DNA of 64,000 nucleotides, from NCBI RefSeq assembly GCF_030272615.1, contig NC_081414.1:915315648-915379647 (forward strand). The letters run 5' to 3'. Below are positions 20,880-32,739 of the stretch, one piece after another. This DNA comes from Cryptomeria japonica (taxonomy: Eukaryota; Streptophyta; Pinopsida; Cupressales; Cupressaceae). The notes beneath the pieces were generated by a model that ran no database searches, was not told where the DNA came from, and saw only the letters and a program-made list of their open reading frames with translations. How positions within the stretch are numbered: the first letter of the stretch is position 1; every line of letters begins with the position of its first letter. Made by a program: the position numbers and the translations under genes.

Positions 20880-23324
20880 ACAAGTATTTCATGTTATTTA
20901 CTGATGATTTTTCTTGAATGATGTTGGTTACTTTTCTAAAGGAAAATTCAAAAGCTTTCAGCAAGTTCAAGGCATTCAAGGCCTTAGTAGAAAAGGAAAC
21001 TCGTAAGAATATTAAGTTCTTGAGATCTGATTGGGGTGGAGATTTTACATCAGATGAGTTTGTGAGATATTGTGATGAAAATGGAATAAAACAACAGTTA
21101 TCTGCTCCAAGGACACCTCAACAGAATGAAATTGCAAAAAGGAGAAACATAACCATTGTTGAAGTAGCAAGGACTATGTTGATACAAGGAGATGTACCTA
21201 AGATATTTTGGACAGAAGCAGTCAGCACTGCAGTATACACATCAAACCAAGTACTGGTGAAGAAAGTTAATGACAAGACATCCTATGGGTTATGGTATGG
21301 TAGAACTCCTAATGTTAGTTACTTCAAATTTTTTGGTAGCAAGTGTTTTATAAAAAGAGATGAATATACTGGTAAATTTGACCTTAAAAGTGATGAAGGA
21401 ACATTCCTTATCTACTCTACTAAGGGAAAAGCTTTTAAGTGTTTTAAAAAAATGACAAAGAAGATCATGGAAAGCATCAATGTAAAAGTTGATGAATACT
21501 CTGATGAATCTAATAATACCAAAAAATCTGATCCAATAGATGATGAACAAAAACTTGTGATTATTGTACCGAAAGTGCAAAAAGATGTTGAGCAGAACAA
21601 TGCAGATGAAGATGCTCAATCGGTAGAAGATGAAGAAGATGGAGGAAAAGAAGAGGTTATTGCATTGGAACAGGTTATACCTAGGTATGTAAGGTTAAAT
21701 CATTCTAAAGACCAGATAATAGGAGACAAGAATGCTAGAGTACATACTAGAAAAAATCAGAGAAAGTGCATGTCCAATTTTCACAGTTGAACCGAAGATG
21801 GTGAGAGAATCTCTTAAGGATAATGATTGGATAAAGGCAATGAATGAAGAGCTTGATAAAATTGAGAAAAATAACACTTGGTCACTTGTTCCTAGACCCG
21901 ATGATAAAAATGTGATTGGTACAAAGTGGGTATTTAGAAATAAGATGAACGAAGATGGTGAAGTTGTTAGAAACAAGGCAAGACTAGTTTGCAAAGGGTA
22001 TGCACAAGAAGAAGGTGAAGATTATGGAGAGACCTTTGCACCCATTGCTAGGCCTCAAGGAGTTAGGATGCTACTTGTATTTGCAAAATTTAAAGGTTTT
22101 AAATTTTACCAAATGGATGTAAAGTCGGCATTTTTGAATGGTATTCTTGAAGAAGAGGTGTATATTGAAAAACCAGATGGGTTTGTATTGATTGAAGATA
22201 AGGATATAGTATGCAAACTGCATCAATACTTATATGGATTAAAGAAAGCACCAAGGGAATGGTTTGAGAGACTTCATGCACATCTGATAAAGATAGGATT
22301 TTAGAGAACCAGTGAGGATATAAATATTTATTTGAAGATTGAAGGAGACAAGATGTTGATTGGAGAAGTATTTGTTGATGACATCAGATTTGGAGGAAAT
22401 GATCAAATGAGTATGAATTTTGTAGATGAGATGAAGGAAGATTTTGAGATGTCTCTAATAGGTGAGATCAAATTTCTCATTGTTATGCAAGTACAACTAA
22501 TGAAGGGTGGTATTTTTATCAGTTAGTCTAAGTATGTAGAGGAAGTGTTAAAGACCTTTCGAATGGAAGACTGTAAACCGGTTGGAACACCTATGGTTAC
22601 AAGTTGTAGATTGTCAAAAGAAGATGATTCACCCTTAATGGATGAGAAGGAATATAGATCTATGATTGGGAAAATTCACTATGTTGTTCATAGTAGAGCG
22701 GATATTGCCCATGCAGTTGGTTTAGTAGAAACATTTCATAAGAGACTTAACGAGACACATATGATAGCAGTGAAGAGAATATTCAGATATCTTAGAGGGA
22801 CAGTTGATTATGGATTGTGGTATCCTTATAAAGGTAATTTTTCTTTGTAGGTATTCACTGATGTTGATTAGACAGGAAATGTAGATGATCAAAAGAGCAC
22901 GACGGGTAGTGTATTCTTTCTTGGTGGTAGACTGGTATCTTGGACTAGTAAGAAATAAACTTATATATCCCAGTCTACAATAGAAGAAGAGTATGTGGCT
23001 ACATCAATGAATTGTACACAAGATATATGGATGACACATTTCTTGGAAAGATTCAAGCAAGATATGACAAAATCGGTGATCATACATTGTGAGAACACTA
23101 CTTCTATAAACATTTCAAAGAACTCAGTACTACAGGCTAGGACTAAACATATTAAATTTAAGTATCACTTTCTAAGAGAAAGAGTACACAAAAAGAAAGT
23201 GAGACTGGAGCATGTGTCTAGTAAAGAGAAGTTGGGAGATATATTCACTAAGCCATTACCTAAGGCTACCTTTGAATATCTCAGAGGTAAGTTAGGGGTT
23301 ATACCCCCACCTAAGATCAACTAG
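20880..23324 (+). pseudogene. Copia integrase-RT-RNase H of element C
   Basis: The integrase resumes with YFMLFTDDFS, followed by a TGA. RSDWGGDF keeps the second catalytic Asp, but the catalytic Glu position reads NEIAKRRN (Lys where related copies have Glu). A frameshift lies near 21780. RT follows with [22 protein letters not shown] and FVDDIRFGG. Stops are TAG 22302-22304, TAG 22524-22526, TAG near 22848, TAG near 22869 and TAA near 22957. RNase H ends with IFTKPLPKATF ... PPPKIN at 23324. Clearly inactive. Confidence 0.88.
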
Positions 23325-23640
23325 GATGCTAGTGATGCATCAATCTAGTGAATTTATTGAATATATTTCACTATGGATTGATGAGAAGAGGGATACTCCT
23401 TCAGGTGGAGAAGCAGAGATGAAGAAGCAGATATGAAGACAAAAGACACCTTTTCACCTTTGGCATTTTTGTCAAAGGGGGAGAAGAACAATGATAGGGA
23501 GAACTAATGTAGGGGAGGAGAAAATCAAGTGAAGAACAGATCAATACAACATGGCATGATGAGTTCTTGGTATTTGTCACCAGTTGATTATTTTGGTGTT
23601 GTATTCTTTTAGTGTTTCCATCAATGCCAAAGGGGGAGAA
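23325..23640 (+). other. Copia C 3' untranslated region with polypurine tracts
   Basis: Contains an internal CAAAGGGGGAGAA near 23473 and the terminal CAAAGGGGGAGAA at 23628-23640, directly before the LTR start TGTTGGCATATTGG at 23641. Multiple polypurine tracts before the 3' LTR are reported for Sireviruses. Confidence 0.65.
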
Positions 23641-23956
23641 TGTTGGCATATTGGCATAACTGATAGAGATGATGATGTACTAGTAAAGAACTATTGGTGA
23701 TGATATAGTTATTATATGATGCTTTATGATTAGTTATTTGTGTTGTCATTGATGGCAACCATGTTTTCTTATGTTTGGTAGATCATCTAAGTTATCTAAG
23801 TTATCTAAGCCTAACCAGTAATGAAATGCTTGCTAAGTTGACAGTGAACTGGTAAACAAGAACACATAAGGAGATGGTTGCGGTAGAGATCTGTATTGAG
23901 TTAGATGTTGTGGTTTGGAATGTATGCTTATGACATTGTAATGAATTTATAACTGG

Positions 23957-24933
23957 AGGGTGAACTCACAATGTTGGTTCCCACTTTTTCATACATCCTG
24001 ATTTTTGTTGAAATCATAAATTTTTTAGAAAACATAATTAGTTAAGCTTTAAGAGGTCCCATTTGAAGTAATTAATTGAAGAGAGATATATAAAAGGCTC
24101 TTAGATCAAAATTTATTGGATAGAACCTCTCTAATTCTAAATCATACCTGCAATGGAGTCTCCTTTGCATCTATCAAATTTTGATAGAAAACCAATTTTA
24201 CATTAGCTTTTGGGGGGTCAAATGAATTCATTTAGAAGTTTAAAAAAAAAGTATTTAGCCTTTATTATAAGATTTCCAAATAGTATAATTTTTAATATAT
24301 TTTATTTTATTTCTTATGAATGTAGGGTTTTCACCGAACATGAATTTCTTTGTTCAATGCTTATGGAAAAATAGTAAACATCACCCAAATTTTTTTTAAA
24401 AATATTTACGCACTAGGTATTGAAGTCCTCTTTCCAACGAAAAAAATAAAATCGATTTTTGTTACATATACAACAAGTTATGTAATATCAAATGGACATA
24501 TTTCAAAATTACAGTTAACTCAACTTAAAATATTAATAAAATATGGAATATTAAAGATAATATTATAAAACCAATTTCAAACACTAGATATGGATGTTAA
24601 AAATCCAAATTCAAAAGAATCACATTCATATCTATTATAGAAAAAAAGTCATGCTATATAGAGTGAGTATCACTCTTTAAAAATGTTGTTTTTTGAAAAA
24701 AAAACTCGTTTTCAAGGGGATAGAAAAATGGAAGCAAATTGAGTCCACAAATTATTAAAAAAAATATTTTTATAATCTACATAGAAAATGACACAAATCA
24801 CTAGTTCACATCATCTACAAATTCCTTACGGTTTAGAAGTAATAGGTGTTTGAATCTGAAGTTTTTTCTGAAAATGAATATTGGAGTGTCAAAGTTGGCA
24901 AAAAAGTGTAACCCAGTATTGTGGGTTCACCCT
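23957..24933. mobile_element. Non-autonomous inverted-repeat DNA element inside LTR of C
   Basis: Left end AGGGTGAACTCACAATG and the reverse complement of the right end AGGGTGAACCCACAATA match over about 35 bp with a few changes and one gap. The interior is AT-rich and non-coding; the only ORF over 60 codons is low-complexity. Flanks do not show a clean target duplication, so I cannot assign a superfamily. A longish MITE or a deletion derivative is likely. Confidence 0.6.
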
Positions 24934-25544
24934 AGAACCATATCATGTTTGGAGATCTAGAGGTCATGTTTGTAATTGACTGTTGTTTATTCAATGCAGG
25001 GTTTGAGAACCGGTATCAATATCTTTAACCGGTGATGTTTTATGGTTTGGTGGTGAATCTTATCATGTTCATTACTTTGTGGTGATGTGTCAGAAACTGT
25101 GTGTGATGATAAGATTGCATTTAAGCATGTACAAGGATAAAATTCATTGGGCAACAACAAAGTGCTTAGCAGAATGTGTTAAGCATTTGACAACTTATTA
25201 GATTGATGTGTGGTGATGTGTTATGATCATTCAATGACTGCAATTGTCTTGAAATTTGTTGTAATGATTTGTATGATGATTTGTAATGATATTATATGAT
25301 CTATGATGTAAATTAAATTTATTTTGAATGTTTCTAGGGTTTTGTAACTGGCCTAATTGTAAACTATATTTAGGTAAAGTTTGAGAAGGTTTAGTGTGTT
25401 AGTGATTAGAGAAGGAGAGTGTGTTGAACTAGATTGAGATGTTTGCATGTGTGAAGTAGATTGGAGCTGAAATGTATCTATACTAGCAAGTAGAGAGTGC
25501 ATTAATTAGATCATTTACCTGTTGTTTCCTAACAGTTGCAACAA

Positions 25545-25770
25545 TATTAAAATCCCTTAACCAGGTAGGTTCTAACAGGCTTGATATTGTAAATCCCTTC
25601 ACCAAGTGGCTCATTAATTTGGGTTTAAATCCTTTAGCAAGGTTACTCCTGACAAGGTAGAGATCCTAACAAAGCTGAGGTTAAAATCCCTTCACCTGGT
25701 GACTTCTAACAGGGTCTACTCTTAACCAGGCAGTATTTTAAAGCTCCTAACTGGGCTAGGCCTTTAACAG
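25545..25770 (+). repeat. Degenerate 35-40 bp tandem repeats in LTR of C
   Basis: Six to seven diverged copies around AAATCCCTTCACCAGGTG and CTAACAGGG. Each copy has short complementary arms (CACCTGGTG, AACCAGGT). They lie in the downstream part of the LTR and are not seen in the LTRs of E or H. Confidence 0.5.
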
Positions 25771-26102
25771 GGCACATTCCAAAAGAGTGCAAATTTTGTG
25801 GGTACCAATTCCCACCATGGTTTTTCCCATTTGGGTTTCTGAGTGAAAAATATATGTGTTCATATGGTGGTTGATAAATGTTTATGTGTGAATTTGATAT
25901 CATTACATTGCTTGCATGTTGATGAACACATGAATGAGTAGTTTGGTAAATCTAGTTTGAAGACTATTTGATTAGCTATTGGTACTAGTTTTGGACTATT
26001 TTTTAGAAGTGTTTTTAGATTGGTGAAAGATTTCAGTTTATTGTTATCAATGATTCACCCCCCGCACCCCCCCCCCCTCTTAGTTATAACTAGATCCTCA
26101 CA

Positions 26103-27390
26103 ATAACACTTCCTTGGTCTTACTGAATATCAATATATCATCCAAATATACAATAAAAATCTTACCCAAATATTTCTTCAATACCTCGTTCATCAATCTC
26201 ATGAAAGTGTGGTGCATTAGTCAATCCAAAAGGCATCACCAACCATTCATACAATCCTTCATTTGTCTTCTGATCTGATGGTATCCACTCTTCAAGTCTA
26301 TCTTTTTGTAATATTTGGCTCCACTCAAACAATCCATTATGTCATCCATCCTAGGCAAAGGAAATTATACTTAACTGTGATCTTGTTTATCACTCTAGAG
26401 TCAGTACACATCCTCCATTATCCATCCTTCTTAGGTGCTAACACTGTTGGAGCTGCACAAGGAATCAATCTTTCTCTAATCAAACCTTTCCTCAACAATT
26501 CTTGCACTTGTCTATTCAACTCCTTATTCTTTGTCGATATCATTTGGTGTGCTTCTTTATTAGGCAAACTAGCTTCAGGAGTCACATCCATGCAATGATT
26601 GATACCTCTCATAGGGGGTAATCCATCAGGCACATTATCTGAAATGATCTCCATATTCTGTCAGCAACTCCTTTATCTCTTCCAGTTGTTCTCTTTCAAG
26701 CTCTGGATATTCAATCTTCTTAGAAACCAAGAAAAAACACACACTCTCATGTCCCAGCCCATCCAAGAATTTCCTTCCATCCACCAAAAAAATTCTAACA
26801 CTTGTAAAAACTTCACTCTTCAAAGGCTCCTCCAAGGGAAACAAGGTCTACTTCATCCCATTTGCAAAAATGGTGTATATGTTCTTCCCATCATGTATTG
26901 CTTGTCTATCAAACTACCAAGGTCTACCCAACCAAATATAACAAATATCCATAAGCGTAATATCACACAAAATTTCATCAAGATAAGATCCAATTTTCAA
27001 TTTCACCAAACATTGTTGACTTACTAGTACCTTATGATCATTTTGAATCCATGCTATCTAATAAGGCTTAGGGTGCTTCAATCTCTACAATTTTAGCTTA
27101 TTCACCATCTTCTTCGAAACAATATTATCTAAACTACCACTATCAATAACAACTTTGCAACACTTACTGGATACCTTACATCTCATCTTCAACAAATTCC
27201 TCCTCTAGAGGGGCTCCCCATCATCTCCGGTATGATGCAAAGCTCTTCTCATCACCAACAATTCTCCATATTCTAGTTTATTAGCTCATCTAGTAGGGCC
27301 TTCTTCCACCAACACTATCCTTCGAGTGTTCTCAGTCTTCTTACATTCAAAGGCATGATGCCCTTCTCCTCTGAACTTAAAGTAGGTTCC
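26103..27390 (-). pseudogene. Protease and partial RT of element D
   Basis: The protease shows VVIDSGSLDNIVSKKMV near 27150 and YIWLGRPW near 26920. A linker with PELEREQLEEIKELL follows. RT shows LPNKEAHQM, VQELLRKGLIRE and APTVLAPKKDG (26560-26418), then, in shifting frames, [21 protein letters not shown] and the catalytic YLDDILIFS just before 26103. Several stop codons and at least three frameshifts. Confidence 0.75.
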
Positions 27391-28386
27391 TTAAAACATT
27401 ATTTTATCTTGTCTTCTATCTTCTTTTCCATTACCATCATTTTGATATCCATCAGGTTCTCTTCTCCAATAAAAAATTCTATGATCCTTTCGGTATGAAC
27501 TACCATCTCTCCTAACTTCCTTGTCTTTATTCTGATCTGTACAAGGTCCTCTTCCTCCAGAATAACTTATTCCTCCTTGAAATCTTCCTTTGGAAAATCT
27601 TCCACCTCTACCTCTTTTCTTTTTCTCATGTCTTTTGTTCAACTTCTCCTCCGCCTTTAGGGAATATTGATAGGCTTCTTCAACACTATGAAACTTGATT
27701 AGACTGAGTTCATTTTGTATAGACATTTGCAATCCATTTAGGTCCCTAGCAATTTTTTTGATCTCATCATCAATATGTTCGGATTTTCTATTCAACTTGT
27801 AAATTACTTCGATATAGTCCTTCACACTTGATTCCTTCTGCCTTAAGTTCCACAACTTCTAGAATAGGCTCACTTGATAATCGATAGGCATAAAATTTGA
27901 TTTCAACTTGCTAACCATCGGCTCTCAAGATTTAATCTTCTCTTTACCTCTTCTTTGTCTATCAACCTACAAATGTTCCCACCAAAGAGATGCATGACCT
28001 TTCAACTTAGTGCAAGCAAATTTGACCTTCTTATCTTTCGCAGTACCTTCAAAATTAAAATAATTTTCCATCTCCATGATCCAATTGAACAATTCATCTA
28101 AATCCAAGTTGCCATCATAATCCGGTGGGGTAAAATGTGGCCAGGTATTCACTCTTGACAATTCTCTTATAAACCTATCTTCATCTAGATCATTCACAAG
28201 TTGATTTTCTCCTTGTTATCCAAACACCTCTTCTTCTTCATCATCACTTACATCTTCAATATGTCAACCTCTTCTCTGGGCCATTTTAATAGCTTCCAAC
28301 TGGGCTGCAATTCCTCTCAATATTTCCATCATAATAGGGTTTGCATTTCCATGCACTCTAACACCTCTAACATTCCTCTAGACCAT
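27391..28386 (-). pseudogene. gag of element D
   Basis: Starts near ATG 28386-28384, with TAG two codons later. The core has WIMEMENYFNFEG and LKGHASLWWEHL (27967-28100), typical of gypsy gag, then an Arg/Gly-rich tail. The zinc knuckle just past the ORF end has lost two of its Cys (YFKFRGEGHHAFEC). Stops TAG, TGA and TAA occur in the N-terminal part. Confidence 0.75.
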
Positions 28387-28483
28387 CTTTACGCTAGTCC
28401 TTTGTAGTTGCAAGACAAATCCTCAATCCGCCACCCTATGATAAAATCTAAAAGGACTTCGTAATCTTCAAAATGAATACTCA

Positions 28484-28494
28484 CTCTGATACTA
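28484..28494 (-). other. Probable primer binding site of element D
   Basis: Minus strand TAGTATCAGAG, one change from the tRNA-Met(i) site TGGTATCAGAG. It lies between LTR-like sequence and gag. Confidence 0.5.
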
Positions 28495-28496
28495 CT

Positions 28497-28828
28497 TGGT
28501 GAAGTCATGGTGGGGAGGGTCCTCAAAGAGAATAGTTTGGATCGTGCAGTAAGAGTCGCACAACATAAATGATACAATATGAAGGAGGTAATCTAGAAAC
28601 AAACTATATTGTATCATGACCATCAATTACTAATAGCTGATAACATGTGGGCTCATAAGATTCATCTCATAGGCCTGAGCACAAAATATGCATATTGTGC
28701 AACATTCAGGCTCAAGCGAGAATGTGAGCCAACTCAAGACCTCCTAACCTTAGGATTATTCTTCTATGTTCTCAATCACTATTTTCTACATGCTTAATTA
28801 CATTTGATTTATATGATCAAGAAATATT
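28497..28828 (-). repeat. Partial 5' LTR of element D
   Basis: Non-coding sequence on the far side of the primer site from gag. It is cut at 28828 by the LTR of E, so its start is not seen. Nothing else is recognisable in it. Confidence 0.4.
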
Positions 28829-30049
28829 TGTTAGCTATTTCGTGGAATTGATTATGTGTTGCATTGATGTTTTGTCATTGATACCAACACTAGCTATTTG
28901 GATTCTTTACTGGCACCCTTTTGGTCCCGATAGGATGAGTGGCTTCTGGTTGATCTGGATTTGGCATGATTCAGTAGGCTTCACTATAGTTTGGTGATGG
29001 AATTGGCTTTTTCATGATACTCATGATCATATTTGGTCAGTTTGTTTTGGTATTGTCATTAGATTCTATCATGTTTGCTTAGAAGCTTAGTTTCTAGTTT
29101 TGACAAGGGTTTAACTAGTATAGCTTTTGGTGGAGATCTTTGATGAAATGCATAAGTGGTGTTGGTGTAGCTTTTGGTGAAGTTTCAGGATGTTGTTGGT
29201 GATCATATTTGAGACTTGGCTGATGGAGATTATTGTTGTAGCGTGTGGACCTATATTGGGCCTGGCTTGATCTAGGTTATGGACTGACTTTAATGTAATG
29301 TGTGGATTGGACCTATTGATGTATTTTTGGGATGTATTATGTGTTGGATATTATTTATTTGGTCTAAGGCCGACATGGTTTGTAATTATGTAATTGGTTT
29401 ATTGTCTGATGGCTAACCTGATTGTTTATGGTTGAGGGTTTGTATATATAGATGTAACATCTCATTGTAGAACACCATGGTTATGTTAGAGGTCATGGTC
29501 AAGGAATGTAATGTGTGAATAATGTAATATCATTCAGGTAGAGGAGTTGGTTGATCATTGGAGATAGAATTGGATTTATATAAAAGGATTTAGTCCTCCG
29601 ATACTGAGCTTAACTGGAACTATACTTAGCCATAGGAGATGCTATCTTTTGCAGTTCAACACTTCTCTGGATTGTAGTCTAGATCTATATGTAGTCAGTG
29701 AGGCTCCTTTTGTTATGAGCAGTGCACTCTAGGTTGTTGGCCTTCCTGCAAGTGTAGGCCCCTCAATTGTAATTCACATACTTACTGTAGAAATATTATC
29801 TGATTGTGGGTAGGCTTCCCACCGTGGTTTTTCCTTTTATTGGGTTTTTCACGTATAAATCTTGGTGTTATGTGGATGACTTCTATTATGTGATTATTGT
29901 TTATGCTTAATTGGTTGTACTACTATTCCAGTATTAATGTTTTGGGTTTTGGTATTAAAGTTTAAATTACTAATGGTTTCGGTAATCTATGACAACTAAT
30001 TTACCCCTCCCCCTCTCAATTGTCTTCCGGCTATTTGAACTATCTAACA
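28829..30049 (+). repeat. 5' LTR of element E
   Basis: TGTTAGCTATTTCGTGG start, TCTAACA end. TATA box TATATATAG at 29443-29451. A hairpin-prone CCACCGTGGTTTTTCC segment near 29820 and a C-rich stretch near 30004 precede the end. It matches 39725-40946 along its whole length with scattered changes. Confidence 0.85.
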
Positions 30050-30051
30050 AT

Positions 30052-30068
30052 TGGTATCAGAGCTTTGG
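30052..30068 (+). other. tRNA-Met primer binding site of element E
   Basis: TGGTATCAGAGCTTTGG two bases after the LTR end. TGGTATCAGAGC is the standard initiator tRNA-Met site of plant copia elements. Confidence 0.85.
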
Positions 30069-30107
30069 TACTCTCTGTAGAATACTTAACCACTTGTGGT
30101 AGATCCT

Positions 30108-31060
30108 ATAGCAACTAACAGTTCAAATTCATCCAATTTTTCTGCAGCTATCTTTTGAAGGGATATTCTAAGGCTTTATGGAACAAATTATGTAGTATGA
30201 AAGATTCAGATGGAAACTTATCTGAGATGTCTTGGTAAAGAGATTTGGGAGATCACACAGAATGGTGTGACACCCTATAATTCAGGATCTAGCAATCCTC
30301 CTTTGGAAAACCTAGACAAGGAGCTTGAGAATGATTGTAGAGAAAGAGAAGCCCTCTTGTGTGCACTTTTTGATCAGCAAATAATGGGATTAACTGACAA
30401 ATCATCTGGGAAGGCTATATGGGATAAGTTGGAGACTCTTAATGAAGGTGACCCTATAGTGAATATCGCTAAACTTGATGGTTACTGGGTGATATATGAA
30501 AACCTAAAGATGGAAGAAGATGAAAGGATTACTGTATTCGTGGAAAGGGTAAATGAGATTGTTATGGGAATTCAATGTTGTGATGGAACTTTGAGCGAAG
30601 ATGAAATTGTTTCTAAAGTCTTGAGAGCCCTACCACCAGCTTACAAAATGAAGGTTATTTTTATTAATGAGTTGAGAACAATGGATAATATATCTATCAA
30701 CAAAGATACTTTGGTTGGGAAACTATCTGCTTTTGAGCTTGAAGAATTTGGACCTTCTGGAGTTGTGAAGACTGAACTTGCTTTTCATGCATCTACATCT
30801 ACAACTGGTAAGCAAGATTGGAAAACTTTATATGCAAAATAATTAGAAGATATGAAAAGAGAAGATGATGAATTTGAGAAACTTGAAGCACTATCTACTA
30901 GAAGAGTACCTAAAGGATTGAAAGGAAGTAAGTATGAAGGAAAAACACCTTTTAAATATTTTGCATGTAATAAGATTGGTCATTTTGCATCTAGATGTCC
31001 TAAAAGAAATTCAAAATTTGAAGAAAGAATTAGAAGATAATTTAAGCCTAACCTTGGATA
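30108..31060 (+). pseudogene. gag of element E
   Basis: UBN2-type copia gag. The expected start codon is ATA at 30108 (followed by ATNSSNSSNF), as if ATG had mutated. TGA at 30156 and TGA at 30198 interrupt the N-terminus; a long open part runs 30210-30842 to a TAA. IWDKLETLNEGDP and NEIVMGIQ are typical. The zinc knuckle near 30958-31000 reads YFACNKIGHFASRC, with Tyr where the first Cys is expected. TAA follows at 31038-31040. Confidence 0.8.
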
Positions 31061-31909
31061 TCAGAACAAGTATAAGTACAAGAAAAGAAGAGACAAATCA
31101 TGCTACATAGCGGATGAGGAAGGCATTAGTGATTCTAATGATGAACCGACAGAAAACTCTGCTAGTGGTTCTAGCAATGAGAAGGGATGGGTGTTCCTAG
31201 CTATCAAGGAAGATGATCTAGAAATGGAAGATAATGTACCTGAAGAGAAGGCACTTGCTACTAAAATTGAAGACAAAGATGAATGGGTAATTGAGAGCGG
31301 TTATTCACATCATATGACTAGAGATAAAGGGAAGTTTTTGCCTTTGCAAGAATTTGATGGCGGTCTAGTTAGATTTTGAGATGACAAAGCATGTATGATC
31401 AAAGAAAAAAGAACTATATCATTGGATGGTAAGAACAATACTGATAATGTTTATTATGTTGAAGGTTTAAGGCATAATATTTTGAGTGTAGGACAATTGG
31501 TAGATAAGGGAATTCAATTATAGTTCAAGGATGGAAAATGCAAAATCATTAACAGATCTAGTTTGAAGATTGCAACCGGTACACAGACAAAAGGTAATAT
31601 ATTTCATTTGAAATCCGGTGAGAAGACATACTTGATTATATAGATTGATGAGAGTTGGCTATGGCATAAAAGGCTATGTCATGTGAATTTTTATTGCATT
31701 GTGAAGATCAATTCAACTAAGGAAGTTATGATATACCTAAGATTATGAAGCCCTATAATCTGGTATGTGAAGAATGTCAAATGGGTAAACAGGTCAAAAC
31801 CTTCTTTTAGAAATATATAAGATAAACCAAATGATGTTCTTAATCTTATTCATACTGATTTGTGTGGCCCTGCTAGAGTTAAAAGTTTTCAAGGTGATAG
31901 ATATGTCAT
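31061..31909 (+). pseudogene. Protease and N-terminal integrase of element E
   Basis: The protease site reads WVIESGYSHHMT near 31283-31320. The catalytic Asp of the usual DSGCSHHMT is Glu, so the enzyme would be dead. The pre-integrase domain follows (ESWLWHKRLCHVNF), then the start of the integrase core (HTDLCGPARVKSFQGDRYV) up to 31909, where element F begins. Stops at 31377, near 31521 and near 31641, and a frameshift near 31730. Confidence 0.8.
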
Positions 31910-32399
31910 TGTTGGTGTAAATAATTATTCATCTTGGATATTATTACACTTACTTAAGTTTACTTAGGATAATGCATTTCATAGTAGTTTGGATATGAGA
32001 CACTTGGGTGTTTGTGCCACATTGGGATAGTGTATGTAGGAGAAATTCCACCTTTTATGGTGTTGATCTTGTTACTATTTTATCATATCCACTTATTGTG
32101 GAGTGATAATTCCACATTCAGTGGGTGATCCACCTCATGTGGACTATTATATTATTTCTCCTACCTACCCACACCTATTTCCTACCTACCCTTGTTTCTT
32201 ATTGAGCCACATGTCATGTTTGTGTGCTCACATATCCCTAGCCTTGCCTATATAAGCAAGCTCATCTACATTGTATGTAACTATTTGAATTATTATTATT
32301 GATCATTTTCTATTGATGAGAATACAGTTTATTCTTGTCCTATATTGTGTCTCTATTTTGTACATTTCATTGAGCTCTTGATCTTGGCAAAATCTCACA
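31910..32399 (+). repeat. 5' LTR of element F
   Basis: TGTTGGTGTAAATAATT start and AATCTCACA end. TATA box TATATAAG at 32249-32256. Nearly identical to 36454-36943. Confidence 0.92.
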
Positions 32400-32412
32400 T
32401 GGTATCAGAGCC
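32400..32412 (+). other. tRNA-Met primer binding site of element F
   Basis: TGGTATCAGAGCC directly after the LTR end. Confidence 0.88.
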
Positions 32413-32739
32413 ATTGGGGCTTCATTGATTCATCTTAAAGAGGCATTATTGCGACGTCAAGAGGCAGATCTGAGGAGCAGCATCTTTTGGAGGCGTCCTA
32501 GACCAGATCCGACTTCGCCATTGCGTCCAGAAGGCCGTTTCCATGAATTTTGGTTATAAAGTCGACCTATTTTGGTGAGAAAAATTTTTTTAGCCAATTT
32601 TGCTTCTATTGTACGGATTTCGAAATATTTTACCATATTTTTTGAAAAAAATAAATTTACTTTTCTGAAAATATTTTTCAAAAATCAAAAAATTTTGAAA
32701 AAATTCAAAAAATAAAAAAATAAAAAAAAAGGTATTTTT

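Larger units (their letters stand above)
20879..26102 (+). mobile_element. Element C: 3' part of a Ty1/copia retrotransposon
   Basis: Integrase core, RT and RNase H on the plus strand, then a non-coding tail, a polypurine tract and a 3' LTR. The left half is missing from the window because element B interrupts it at 20878/20879. It lies inside chromovirus fragment D, whose RT breaks off at 26103. Pol sequence and repeated AAAGGGGGAGA tracts suggest a Sirevirus-like lineage; this assignment is tentative. Confidence 0.85.
23641..26102 (+). repeat. 3' LTR of element C (with inserted DNA element)
   Basis: Begins TGTTGGCATATTGGCA at 23641 after the polypurine tract and ends CCTCACA at 26102, where RT sequence of D resumes. 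The full span is 2462 bp, of which 977 bp (23957-24933) look inserted. The right part has a CCATGGTTTTTCCCATTTGG region and a poly-C run near 26058-26082, as in the LTRs of E. Confidence 0.7.
26103..28828 (-). mobile_element. Element D: decayed chromovirus-like Ty3/gypsy fragment
   Basis: On the minus strand: part of a 5' LTR (28828 to about 28497), a tRNA-Met-type primer site, gag, protease and the N-terminal half of RT. The RT breaks at 26103 where LTR C starts, so the rest of pol should lie left of the window. Element E interrupts its LTR side at 28829. Many stops and frameshifts mark it as older than its inserts. Confidence 0.75.

Noticed and set aside
23950-24945. Ten-base target duplication for the inverted-repeat element (TATAACTGGA versus TAGAACCATA)
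   Set aside because: Only six of ten positions agree, which is not convincing.
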